In this document: positions 1 through 9,500 of the stretch, in pieces | Layout: each line of letters begins with the position of its first letter | Numbering within the stretch: position 1 is the stretch's first letter | Assembly: GCA_965199905.1 (NCBI GenBank) | Contig: OZ241366.1 | Span: 1,674,001-1,738,000 of the forward strand | From: Ilyomonas sp965199905 | Lineage (GTDB): Bacteria; Bacteroidota; Bacteroidia; Chitinophagales; Chitinophagaceae | DNA length: 64,000 nucleotides | Direction: 5' to 3' | The notes under the pieces: model-generated | What the model was told of the DNA's origin: nothing | What the model saw: only the letters and a program-made list of their open reading frames with translations | Database searches by the model: none | Made by a program: the position numbers and the translations under genes

Positions 1-957
1 TGCGTTCTTGTATTTACCGGCATACACGCCTTTTACGGGCAATTCTTTCAGCGTATGCTGGTCAAAATAGTAAATATCGCGGTTGTAAAATGTACCCTCA
101 CGATGATTGATTTCAAGCTCGATGGAAGAAGATTTTTCGGTTGGAAATTCAACGCCGATTGCTTCAAAAGGCTGTATAGTAACTACCATTTTTTGAAATA
201 AAAAATCTGTTGAGGCAAGCGGCGAATCCGCATTTATAAACTTCGTAGTATCGGATGTGACGGACGGATAAGGCGGCATGCTTTTGCCGCCCGAGGAAAC
301 AAAATAAACAGAACTGGCGAACCATTGAAAGCCCATTACCAAACCACTTAACGCAACAAACAGAACAATAAAGCTCGCATAAAAACCACCCACATTATGC
401 AGGTCATAGTTCTTTCGCTTGGGCGATGCATCCCATTTTACAGAGAAGCGTTGCTTGCGGGCAGCTTTGTTTCTTGGCCACCAGAGAAAGATTCCCGTTA
501 CCAGCATTATTACAAACACAAGTGTAGCACTTGCCGTAATTGGCTGACCTACTTTTGGTGGCAGCCATAAATAATAATGACCATTGATAACGATGCGAAA
601 AAAATCGTGGCTCATATCTTTTACGCGCAATACTTTGCCCGTATAAGGATTGAGCAACACCTGGAAATATTCTTCCGAATTATAGTAGTATCCCAAGGCG
701 GCTTTGTCTCTGCCTTCATATTCGACACTTATCAGCTTTCGGTTTTTACCCAACGCCTTTTCTGCATTCGTTTTTAAAAGCGATGGCGCTGCATAAGCTT
801 TTGCTTCTGCGGTTACAAACTGTTCCGGTATCGTCAGCATTTCAATCTCGCGTTCAAACACAAGAATGCAACCCGTAATACCCAGGAAGCAGACTATAAT
901 ACCAGACGCAAGCCCGAGCCAGAGATGAACTTTACCAGTGATTTTTTTAAATGTCAT
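1..957 (-). CDS. PepSY-associated membrane protein, C-terminus cut by window edge
   Basis: The frame is open from an ATG at 957 to the first base of the window, giving 319 codons with no stop, so the C-terminus lies outside. The N-terminus reads MTFKKITGKVHLWLGLASG, followed by a first membrane helix at about residues 10-32. A second helix lies near 140-160, ending in a WWPRNK boundary, and a third near 195-215 follows an NYDLHNVGG motif. This is the layout of the PepSY_TM family, which is often annotated as an iron-regulated membrane protein or siderophore-linked reductase. The TonB siderophore receptor lies directly upstream on the same strand, about 100 bases away. I infer a joint role in iron uptake, possibly reduction of ferric siderophore at the inner membrane. 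Confidence 0.85.
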   Translation of the reverse strand, partial: MTFKKITGKVHLWLGLASGIIVCFLGITGCILVFEREIEMLTIPEQFVTAEAKAYAAPSLLKTNAEKALGKNRKLISVEYEGRDKAALGYYYNSEEYFQVLLNPYTGKVLRVKDMSHDFFRIVINGHYYLWLPPKVGQPITASATLVFVIMLVTGIFLWWPRNKAARKQRFSVKWDASPKRKNYDLHNVGGFYASFIVLFVALSGLVMGFQWFASSVYFVSSGGKSMPPYPSVTSDTTKFINADSPLASTDFLFQKMVVTIQPFEAIGVEFPTEKSSSIELEINHREGTFYNRDIYYFDQHTLKELPVKGVYAGKYKNA

Positions 958-1056
958 AATGCTTTATAAAAGCAGAAACCAATGCTTCCCTAAACTTTGG
1001 TTTCTGCCTGCCTAATACCTGCCTAATATATGTGACTTAACAACTGTTTTCAGTTA

Positions 1057-3525
1057 TTAAAACCGGTAAGTAACACCGACTCTGTAGTTGCGACCTGCTT
1101 CTATCTGGTAATCGTAATAGCCGCCGTACCCATAATAATCACCGGTATACAGGTATTTATCTAATACATTAAATACGTTAGCGGTGATAGTGATTTTATC
1201 TTTTTCATAAGACAAGCCGCCTTCAAGTTTGAAATAATCAGGCAGCGGTTGTTGCGTAGTTGTACCCCAACTCCAGGTGGTGCGATCAACAAGATAAGTG
1301 AAGCCGCCACTGATGCCAAAGCCTGCAAATGCACCACTCTGTACACGGTATGTAATCCATCCGTTGGCGGTATGCTTTGCATAGCCCGGCACTTTGTTCC
1401 CAACGGTTGCTTTTGATGCCTCGCTGGTATCTGCTTTTGTAATTTTAGAATCGTTCAGTGCATAGTTGGCAATGAGGTTTAAGCCTGGCAGTAACTGACC
1501 GTGAATATCCAGCTCAATGCCTTCCGTTTGTGTTTGCCCCAACTGCACAATATAACTTTCCCTGCCTGTATTTGCCGGGTCGTTCAGGGATTGGTTATTT
1601 TGCAGAATGCGGTACGCAGAAACCGAGGTATTCCATTTGCCGCCAAACCAATCTTTTTTGATTCCTATTTCTATGTTGTTTCCGGTTACCGGCAAGATGG
1701 CCGCGCTGTCACGACGAATGCCTGATTGTGGCAGAAAACTCTGATCAAATAGAGCATAAGCAGATGTTTGTTTGTCGATATCGATACTTAACCCAAAGCG
1801 CGGGGTGAAGCGGTTAGCATTTGCCGGTGTTCCGTAGCTAACTGTTTTAGAAGCGGTGTAGCGGGCAGCTACAGTTAAGCGGGCTTTATTATTAAAGAAG
1901 CCCAGTTCATCCTGAAGGTAGAAGCCGGTATATTTTTCAGAATAAATACCAGCGCCTGCCCGCTCGCGTAAACTTTTACTGCGGTCGAATTGCGGATAAC
2001 CATTTACAGGCGTACCGTGCGTAGGATTGTAAATATTAAAGCTTCCCAGAGTATCCAGGCTATATCCCTGGTTAAAGTCAGCCATATATTCTTTATCGCC
2101 CATGTCGAGGCCGCCAAGAATGCGATGACGAACACTACCGGTTTGCACATTGCCGTTTACAAAAAACTGCCCGAACTTCATTTCGTTGGTAGCATCCCAG
2201 ATGCTTACACTGCGAACGACATCACCATTGGGTCTGATGAGATTGTCTGCGTTACCTAAAGAATCATACTTTACACCTACCCACAAAGAGCTGCCGGTTT
2301 GCTTATAGTTGAAGTAAGAAACCTGAGCCGTCATCTTCCAGCCGGCATTAAAAGAATGCTGCAGATTAAGCGTTATGTTATGATCGTCTATAACAGTTGG
2401 CTCCAGTCCGTTTTCGGCAAGCGTGGTGTTGCGCGGCAGTTTCTCGAAGCCTTTTGTGGAAAATACATAATAGCTTCCTACGTTCGACATGTTTGCGTGC
2501 TGGAAAATGTATTCTGCCGTAAGCGTTGTGTTGTCATCAATTTTATAAGAAATTACCGGCGCAATGCTGTAGCGGTTGTTGTACTCATAATCGCGGAACG
2601 AATTTTTGGTTTGTCCCATCATGTTTAAGCGATACAATACACGTCCGTCTTTGCTTAGCTCACCATCAAGATCAACTGCGGCGCGATAAAAATCGTAGCT
2701 GCCAAGCAGGATGCTGGCTTCGCCTTTGGTTTCGCCGGTAGGCTTTTTAGTTACTACGTTATAAATGCCACTCGGGTCGCCGTTGCTCATCATAAAGCCG
2801 GCCGGACCTTTTACAAATTCAACATGGTCTACAAAGCTCATATCTTCGGTAAGCGGTCCCCAGGTTGAGGTGATGTTCATACCATTGCGAAATGCCGCCG
2901 CACGGCCGCCGCGCATGTTGATGCGGGTATACATATCGCCCCAATGCTCAAGCCTGGTTAAGCCGCTTACATTGCGCGTAATGCCATCGCTCAGGCTGGT
3001 GATCTGCTGATCAGCTAAAGCTTTGTTGGTAATGATCTGAATATTCTGTGGCACTTCGTTCAAAGGCTCGTTCAGGCGCAAGGTATTGGAAGGCGTGTTG
3101 CTCTTATAGCCGTTGCGCCCCGTTTTTACCACCACCTCTTCCAGTTGCCGCTCCGATATGTTTAGGGTAAACGTTACGCTGGCCGCAACATCATCGCTTA
3201 CCGTTACCGACTGTGTCGTATTTTGATAACCGGCTAACGCCACTTCAATGTCATACACACCCGCTGCCACATTGCGGATGGTAAAAGAGCCATCATCGCC
3301 GGTTAGCGTGCCTTTGCCACTTCCCTTCAACATCACACTTACATAAGCTGCTGGCTTGCCATCGTTCAGTTTCACAGTGCCTTTAATGCTGCCGGGGCGG
3401 GCATCATCGGCAAAGGAAAACAGGCTGAAACAGAGGAAAATGAAAAGACTTGATTTTGATTTTATTGATTGACAAGATTCATTGAGGAAAGAGGAAAAGT
3501 TTGCCGTTGGTGAATTTATACTCAT
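1057..3525 (-). CDS. TonB-dependent siderophore receptor
   Basis: This is an outer membrane receptor of about 822 residues. After a signal peptide (hydrophobic stretch SSLFIFLCFSLFSFA) comes a carboxypeptidase-regulatory-like beta domain at about 45-120 (GSIKGTVKLNDGKPAAYVSV), typical of Bacteroidota receptors. A plug domain follows (about 130-250, with VEFVKGPAGFMMSNGDPSG), then a 22-strand-type barrel ending in the aromatic terminus NYRVGVTYRF. The plug and barrel resemble ferric-siderophore receptors of the FhuE/FoxA kind; the ligand cannot be read from sequence. I place the start at the ATG at 3525; an in-frame TTG two codons upstream is the other option. A PepSY membrane protein follows downstream. 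An inverted repeat lies just upstream of the start and could be regulatory. Confidence 0.92.
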   Translation of the reverse strand: MSINSPTANFSSFLNESCQSIKSKSSLFIFLCFSLFSFADDARPGSIKGTVKLNDGKPAAYVSVMLKGSGKGTLTGDDGSFTIRNVAAGVYDIEVALAGYQNTTQSVTVSDDVAASVTFTLNISERQLEEVVVKTGRNGYKSNTPSNTLRLNEPLNEVPQNIQIITNKALADQQITSLSDGITRNVSGLTRLEHWGDMYTRINMRGGRAAAFRNGMNITSTWGPLTEDMSFVDHVEFVKGPAGFMMSNGDPSGIYNVVTKKPTGETKGEASILLGSYDFYRAAVDLDGELSKDGRVLYRLNMMGQTKNSFRDYEYNNRYSIAPVISYKIDDNTTLTAEYIFQHANMSNVGSYYVFSTKGFEKLPRNTTLAENGLEPTVIDDHNITLNLQHSFNAGWKMTAQVSYFNYKQTGSSLWVGVKYDSLGNADNLIRPNGDVVRSVSIWDATNEMKFGQFFVNGNVQTGSVRHRILGGLDMGDKEYMADFNQGYSLDTLGSFNIYNPTHGTPVNGYPQFDRSKSLRERAGAGIYSEKYTGFYLQDELGFFNNKARLTVAARYTASKTVSYGTPANANRFTPRFGLSIDIDKQTSAYALFDQSFLPQSGIRRDSAAILPVTGNNIEIGIKKDWFGGKWNTSVSAYRILQNNQSLNDPANTGRESYIVQLGQTQTEGIELDIHGQLLPGLNLIANYALNDSKITKADTSEASKATVGNKVPGYAKHTANGWITYRVQSGAFAGFGISGGFTYLVDRTTWSWGTTTQQPLPDYFKLEGGLSYEKDKITITANVFNVLDKYLYTGDYYGYGGYYDYQIEAGRNYRVGVTYRF

Positions 3526-3535
3526 AGACAACGAA

Positions 3536-3575
3536 AAACGCAGACAGTAATAAATTAAGCTAATAATCTGCGTTT
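3536..3575. promoter_or_regulatory. Inverted repeat in the leader of the TonB receptor gene
   Basis: AAACGCAGA at 3536-3544 is repeated as TCTGCGTTT at 3567-3575, a perfect 9-base inverted repeat with a 22-base AT-rich spacer. It starts about 10 bases upstream of the receptor's start codon. It could be an operator or a leader hairpin. No clear Fur box was recognised. Confidence 0.35.
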
Positions 3576-3705
3576 AACAAAACGCTGCAGACTGGTATTC
3601 TACTGACCTGAATAATGATTAAGCGTTTCGATTTATGAGAACAAAAACAGATAGAAAACAAACGTAATAATGATTTAGAAGAATAAAATTATAGAACCTC
3701 CGGAT

Positions 3706-3969
3706 TTGTTAGATGGCGCAAGAGTAATTATGTGGGCATGGTCAGGACAAGAACCATTTGGTTATGTAGTTAATGAAGATAACACGGAAAGAGAAACGAT
3801 TTATGGACTTGCCATTTGCAAATATGAGGATAATGACGAGGTGTACTGTTTCAGTTGTGACAGGAACTGGGAGACAGTTCAAGATAGCCCTTATAACGCT
3901 GTTGAGGAAGCAATAGAACATCTTCCAAACCAGTATAAGAATGTAAAAGCAAACTGGCAGATGAAATAA
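3706..3969 (+). CDS. Small conserved-looking hypothetical protein
   Basis: I do not recognise this protein. It has 79-87 residues depending on start and is rich in W, Y and acidic residues (MWAWSGQEPFGYV, YCFSCDRNWETVQDSPY, AVEEAIEHLPNQY), with no signal peptide or membrane helix. The composition looks like a real, folded, acidic small protein. The start is uncertain. The frame is open back to 3679, but the only start codons are a TTG at 3706 and an ATG at 3730, while the residues before the TTG (KIIEPPDLLDGARV) still look coding. The original ATG may have been lost or replaced by a rare start. It stands alone beside a broken gene, so this stretch may be decaying. Confidence 0.5.
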   Translation: MLDGARVIMWAWSGQEPFGYVVNEDNTERETIYGLAICKYEDNDEVYCFSCDRNWETVQDSPYNAVEEAIEHLPNQYKNVKANWQMK

Positions 3970-4125
3970 GTTTATACTGTAAATTAGTATTCTCGCCGAC
4001 TTGAACAATAACTAATTGTTTAGGTTTGTGAGTACACAAACCGATAGAAAAACCGATTTCATTTTCAAAACATCTGTCGAAAAAAATAAGAAATTAAATA
4101 AGTAAACAAACGAAAAATTAAAACG

Positions 4126-4366
4126 ATGGCGCATTTTCATCCTTACATTCACTTTAACGGTAACGCCGAAGAAGCTTTTACATTTTTACAAGTCAGTATT
4201 TGGTGGGGAGTTCGCAAAAGTGATGCGCTATAAAGACATATTAAGCGATAAATATCCAATACCTGAAAACGGTGCCTACCGGCTGATGAATAAAAATAGT
4301 TTTATAGATAACAAGCTGCACCGTTCTCTTTTACTACACCTTTTTTCAGAGTCTGCATCTGCTTAA
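4126..4366 (+). pseudogene. Broken PhnB/VOC-family (glyoxalase-like) gene remnant
   Basis: An ATG at 4126 opens MAHFHPYIHFNGNAEEAFTF, the characteristic N-terminus of PhnB-like VOC proteins. The frame then shifts at a run of five T around 4184-4188. If one T is removed, the text continues YKSVFGGEFAKVMRYKDI and then DKYPIPENGA, as expected for the family. As written, the frame stops after 36 codons. Even in the corrected frame, family similarity ends near 4278. Unrelated sequence follows to a TAA at 4364-4366, giving about 80 residues against a usual 135-150. The truncation means this is not just a homopolymer sequencing error. Confidence 0.75.
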
Positions 4367-4410
4367 TATAAGTTTTCAACTTTGAAACAACGCAACAAGC
4401 CGTAAACAAA

Positions 4411-4450
4411 AATCCCTCGCTTCGTCAATTGATGAAGCGAGAGATTTTTT
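4411..4450. terminator. Bidirectional hairpin terminator after aguA
   Basis: CTCGCTTC (4416-4423) pairs with GAAGCGAG (4434-4441) around a 10-base loop. Five A lie to the left and six T to the right, so it can act in both directions. It lies just past the aguA stop codon on the minus strand. Confidence 0.75.
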
Positions 4451-4467
4451 ATAATGATGGCAAACAT

Positions 4468-5520
4468 TTACACAGCCGGTTCCTGCTGGCTTAAACAGTG
4501 AAAGCTGCCCAACCCCCAGATGATATCTGTAGAATCGATACCCACCGTTTCATGGTTTGGAAAAGCCTCCGAGATAATCTGCAAGGCCTTGTCATCTTTA
4601 CTGCAACGGAAGGTTGGCACAACTACATACTTATTGCAGATATAGAAGTTTGCGTAAGAAGCAGGCAGCAATTGGTCCTGGTAAATAACCACATCAGGCA
4701 TGGGAAGCTCAATGATGTTTAACTGCTTTCCACTTTCGAGTCGCATCTGCTGAAGCTGCTTCAGGTTGTTTTGCAATGGCTGATAGTTTTCATCGTTCTT
4801 GTTCTCTTCTATCACCGTTATCACGGTATCCGCATTTGTAAAGCGAACCGTATCATCAATATGCCCGTCGGTATCATCGCCAACAATGCCATCATCTACC
4901 CAAAGAATTTGCTCAACGCCATAATAGTTGATGAGGTAACTTTCAATCTGCACCTGTGATAAATGTGCGTTGCGGTTTTTGTTCAGTAAGCAACTTTTTG
5001 ATGTCAGCAAAGTACCTTTTCCATTGAACTCAACCGAGCCGCCTTCCATAACAATCCCCGGATTGAAAACAGGCAGATGAAATTCAGTTGCAATTCTTGT
5101 GGGTATTACATCGTCTTTATCAAAGGGCGGATATTTATTTCCCCAAGCATTATAATCCCAATCTACAACGGCTTTTTTGTGTTCACCATTGGGGTTGATG
5201 AGAAACGCCGGGCCATGATCGCGACACCAGGCATCGTTGGTCGGGTTAAAGTAAAACTCCACTTTATCCATGTCTACACCGGCTTTGTTCAAATGCGTCA
5301 TGGCGCTTTCTTTCAACGCTCCATCAGCTACATTGATGCGAACGATTTCGCTTTGCGCGAGGTACTTTACAAACAAAGAATAAGAAGGATACACCTTGTC
5401 AATTTTTCCCGGCCAGCTTTCTTCTTTATGTGGCCAAGAAAGCCAGGTTGCTTCATGTTTTTCAAACTCTGCCGGAAAAAAATAACCAAGCTCTTTTGGC
5501 GTCTTTTCGTTTGTGTTCAT
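4468..5520 (-). CDS. aguA: Agmatine deiminase
   Basis: It hydrolyses agmatine to N-carbamoylputrescine and ammonia. At about 350 residues it has the normal length for the peptidyl-arginine-deiminase-like family. Visible motifs are WLSWPH near the N-terminus, WCRDHGP (substrate guanidinium contacts), EGGSVEFNGKGTLLTS, DTDGHIDD (catalytic His region) and a C-terminal GSFHCLSQQEPA carrying the catalytic Cys at about 342. The frame opens with two TTG codons before the ATG at 5520. The ATG gives the usual N-terminus MNTNEKTPKELGYFFPAEFEKH, so I chose it. aguB lies 38 bases upstream on the same strand, and the two enzymes act in sequence to make putrescine. Confidence 0.93.
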   Translation of the reverse strand: MNTNEKTPKELGYFFPAEFEKHEATWLSWPHKEESWPGKIDKVYPSYSLFVKYLAQSEIVRINVADGALKESAMTHLNKAGVDMDKVEFYFNPTNDAWCRDHGPAFLINPNGEHKKAVVDWDYNAWGNKYPPFDKDDVIPTRIATEFHLPVFNPGIVMEGGSVEFNGKGTLLTSKSCLLNKNRNAHLSQVQIESYLINYYGVEQILWVDDGIVGDDTDGHIDDTVRFTNADTVITVIEENKNDENYQPLQNNLKQLQQMRLESGKQLNIIELPMPDVVIYQDQLLPASYANFYICNKYVVVPTFRCSKDDKALQIISEAFPNHETVGIDSTDIIWGLGSFHCLSQQEPAV

Positions 5521-5558
5521 CAACAAGTATTGATCAGCTTTACTTAATAAGATAATAG

Positions 5559-6437
5559 TTACGATTCTGAATCAATATACCTCTTGGTGATTTGACCATA
5601 GCTGTCTATTCTCCTATCGCGCATGAACGGCCAATGCGTGCGGTAACTATCAGTTTTGTCGGTATCAATTTCCACCACAGTTGCTTCTTCTTCGTCGTGT
5701 GAAGCTTTATAAAGCAAGCTGCCGAATGGATTAGAAACAAAAGAACCGCCCCAGAATTTCATCTGTCCTTCCTGTTCCAAACCCACACGGTTCACGCTTA
5801 CCACGTGCACACCATTTGCTACGGCATGGCTGCGTTGTATGGTTTGCCAGGCATTGTATTGCTCACTGTTGGTAATGTCATCCTGCAAATGATGCCAGCC
5901 AATAGCCGTTGGATAAAACAAAATTTCAGCACCCATTAAAGAGGTAATGCGGGCAGCTTCCGGATACCATTGATCCCAGCAGATGAGCACACCAATTTTT
6001 GCATATTTGGTCTCAAATATTTTATATCCGAGATCGCCCGGCGTAAAGTAAAATTTTTCGTAGTAAGATGGATCGTCCGGGATGTGCATTTTACGATACT
6101 TACCTAAGTAAGAACCGTCCGCATCAAGCACGGCTGTTGTGTTATGATAAAGTCCCTGCGCTCTTTTTTCAAACAGGGAAGCAATGATAACAACATTCAG
6201 TTCTGCCGCTACTTTGCTCAGCACATCCGTAGAAGGACCGGGAATTGGCTCGGCGAGTTTGAAGTTTTCATAATCTTCCACATCGCAGAAATAAAGCGAG
6301 GTAAAGAGTTCCTGCAGGCAGATAATCTGTGCGCCTTTGGCGGCGGCTTCACGCACTTTGGTAACCGCTTTCTGGAGGTTTGCTTCTTTATTAGCCAGAC
6401 AGCTCATTTGTACAAGACCCACATTTACTTTGCTCAT
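5559..6437 (-). CDS. aguB: N-carbamoylputrescine amidase
   Basis: It is a nitrilase-superfamily hydrolase of 292 residues that converts N-carbamoylputrescine to putrescine, CO2 and ammonia. The catalytic triad is visible: Glu43 in CLQELFTS, Lys116 in KYRKMHIPDDP and Cys153 in ICWDQWYPE. The MHIPDDPSYYEKFYFTPGD stretch is typical of AguB rather than of other nitrilases. It forms a two-gene operon with aguA. No arginine decarboxylase, which would supply agmatine, is present in the window. Confidence 0.93.
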   Translation of the reverse strand: MSKVNVGLVQMSCLANKEANLQKAVTKVREAAAKGAQIICLQELFTSLYFCDVEDYENFKLAEPIPGPSTDVLSKVAAELNVVIIASLFEKRAQGLYHNTTAVLDADGSYLGKYRKMHIPDDPSYYEKFYFTPGDLGYKIFETKYAKIGVLICWDQWYPEAARITSLMGAEILFYPTAIGWHHLQDDITNSEQYNAWQTIQRSHAVANGVHVVSVNRVGLEQEGQMKFWGGSFVSNPFGSLLYKASHDEEEATVVEIDTDKTDSYRTHWPFMRDRRIDSYGQITKRYIDSES

Positions 6438-6528
6438 AGGTTCTGAAATTTCCGCAAAGGTACTTTTTGGAAAAGGCTTTTGGGAAGGATGGAAAAACTT
6501 ATCTTTTTTTTGATGATTGCGTTATAAG

Positions 6529-9500
6529 CTATTCATCAACCAAAGGAACCTCAACAAAGAACATAGTGCCTTGTCCCACTTCGGTTTCAAACCATATTTT
6601 ACCATGAACATTCTCTACAATCCGCTTACAAATAGCCAGACCTAAACCCGTTCCTGATGACTTGGTGGTGAAGTTGGGCTCAAAAATGTGCTCGCATTTA
6701 TCTTCAGAAATACCGGTGCCATTATCGCTGATGCAAATGAGCACGTTTTTACGCCGTCGCTGTTGCTTGATTTTAATGTTAAGCGAATCTTCCGAGTCTT
6801 CATTCACGGCTTCTTCAGCGTTCTTGAGCAGGTTGGTAAACAAGCGGTTTATCTGCGATTTATCTGCGTACACAAAAAAGTTTTCGGCGGGTACAAAATA
6901 ATCAATCTGCGCCTCGCTGCCCGTTGTGTGCAGGCTGCAAAGCGACTCCAGCAACTGCGTTATATTCATCACTTCCGGCGTTGCCTGGTTGATGTTTGCA
7001 AAGTGCGAAAAATCGCCTGCAATCTTAGCAAGCTGGTCAGTTTGTTCTATCAGTGTGGCACTCATACTAAGCGCAAGTTCCTTTACATTGGAAGCATTGT
7101 TTTCTATCGCCCGCTGCAGGTATTGCGCACTCAGCTTCATTGGCGTCAGCGGGTTTTTAATCTCATGCGCTACCTGCCTTGCCATCTCCTGCCATGCGCC
7201 ATCGCGCTCACTGCGGGCAAGAGCTTCTGCGCTTTCTTCAAGCCGGTGAACCATCTGGTTAAAAGTGTTTACCAAGGCACTAACTTCGTCTTTCCGCTTC
7301 CATTCAATACGCTCTATTTTACCACCGAACTGGAACTCGCGCATTTTATCAGCTATCTGCACAAGTGAAGATGTAATGCTGCGCGTTAAGAAGATAGCCA
7401 CCACGCTTGCCAGCACGAATATGACTGCATTCAGGTTGATAAGTGTTACCAGCAAATTTGATATTTCCTGTTTTACCTCTACGGCCGAATTGAGATAAGG
7501 AATGTTCAGGTAAGCGATGGTTTCATCGTTGTCGTTCTTAACGGGCGCATACATGCTGAGGAACGTAAAATCTTTAATGTACTCATCCTGTGCATACAGC
7601 ACCCGATGATTATTCTTCAGCATATCGAAAGCCTCCGGCTGCATTTTGCTGCTTAATATCTGGCGGTTGTAGATGTAAGGTTGCGTAGACAATTTGAGTT
7701 CGCCGCTTACATCATACAGGTTAATATCAGTATTGTTCAGGCTGGCAATTTCAACAATTTTACGGTCGATATCCGAGTTGGTTCCTATTTGGTCCCAATC
7801 GGAAAAAATGAGCTGGCTGCGTGTAGCATCCTGTATTTCGTTTGTAATTACCTGTATGGTTTTTACCAATTTTTCCTGTGTGGTGGTATTAAAACGGCTG
7901 ATAAAAAACCGCACCGTAATAAAGCCGATGATGATGAAAGAAAAGAAGGACAATAAAATAATAGTCGCCTGCACTTTCGTGCGAATATTTAAAGAAAACA
8001 ATTGGCTGATGGAATGCGTTTTCGCCCGTCCGCGCATCAGGAACGAAACCACTTCAGCAATGCAGGAAAAAAGAATCAGGTTTAAAAACAAGAGTGCAAA
8101 CAGTGTCAGAAACTCTGCCAGCGACAGGTTCTTTTTTACCAGCACAACAATTTTATTATTGATTGATTTATACCAAAGTTCACTGTACACATCGTGCGTA
8201 TGTTCTTCAAACTGCCGTTTTGGAATCTGGCTTGCAGCCAGCGTATCAGCGAATGAATAACCGGGAGAATAATTGACCAGATAATTCTCTTCATACACAG
8301 CAAACAGATAATTATCGAGTTCTGTTTGTATGTCGCCTGCCTGGCGAAATAACTCGGGATAAATGGCATCCGATTTATAGCGCTTTGGCTTGGCAACTAC
8401 TACAATGTGCCCTACCAAACCTGTATCTTTTGACACCACATCTTTGCGGTACAAATAGCTATATGCATTCGAGCTATTCTTTAAAAAATATAATCCTTCC
8501 GAGTTTATTGTGCGATAGCGGATGATAGAATTCCGAATGATATTGTCCATCACCGAATAGGTAGTTTCATCATCATTAAAAAGCCCTTGCCCGCGGTCAT
8601 CGAATGTATAGATACGCGTATCAAACTTGTTGAGATAACCAGAGAAATTGGCGTTGATCAAACTGTCTTTTACATACCGATTCTCAGACTCGTTATGCAG
8701 GCGCATGTAATTGTGCAGCAGGAAAGTATCTGTAAAACTATTTACTGCTTCGTGCAGTACATTTTCGCTGTACGGATCGGGTTGCCGTGAAAATTTTTCT
8801 GCGAGATCTTTTCTTTGTTCGAAGTCAACATTCTTTTTCAGTTGCACCACCAGCAGCGAAACCGATACGGCAAATACAATCACCCAAATTAAAAAGAAAG
8901 AAGATTGAAACAGGCTAACCATTCGGTCTTCTTCCCTGGCATGCAGCAGGAGCATATAACCAATGAGCCATAGCAAAGCTGCCAGCTTGATAATAGCAAT
9001 TGGTGACTGCCATTGAAATGACATCAGCAGCAAGCCGGCAGCCACTACAATAGCGATACTTACCAATATTGAAAAACGCGCTTTATACGCCGCTGTTATT
9101 ACAAGCCACGACAGGTAATAATAAGTGAGAACAATGAAGACAAGAATAACGAAACCAATACCCGTATATACACTAAGCTTAAAGAAATTGGTAATATCGA
9201 ACGATCCCTGCAAAGTGAATAACATGGACTCTACAATATCGCAAATGAGTATGGTAGAAACTGCCAGCAGGCACAATGATGATACAGCTATAAATGTATT
9301 GTATTGCTGCGGATAAATGATGCGTTGCTGGAAGAAAAACAGGAATGCAATGATGACAAAAATGAAGATGGTGGAGATCAGGAAATCGGATGAAGAAACA
9401 GAAGCACCGAGTAGTAATTCAGACGAAATGCTGAAGTTGGTAAATACAATAAAGTTGCCGTAATAAACAAAGAGCCGCAACAAAAACAAAGAAGCAACGA

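Noticed and set aside
2299..3010. Several plus-strand frames of 70-109 codons opposite the TonB receptor
   Set aside because: They are antisense shadows of a strongly coding gene and show no independent protein features.
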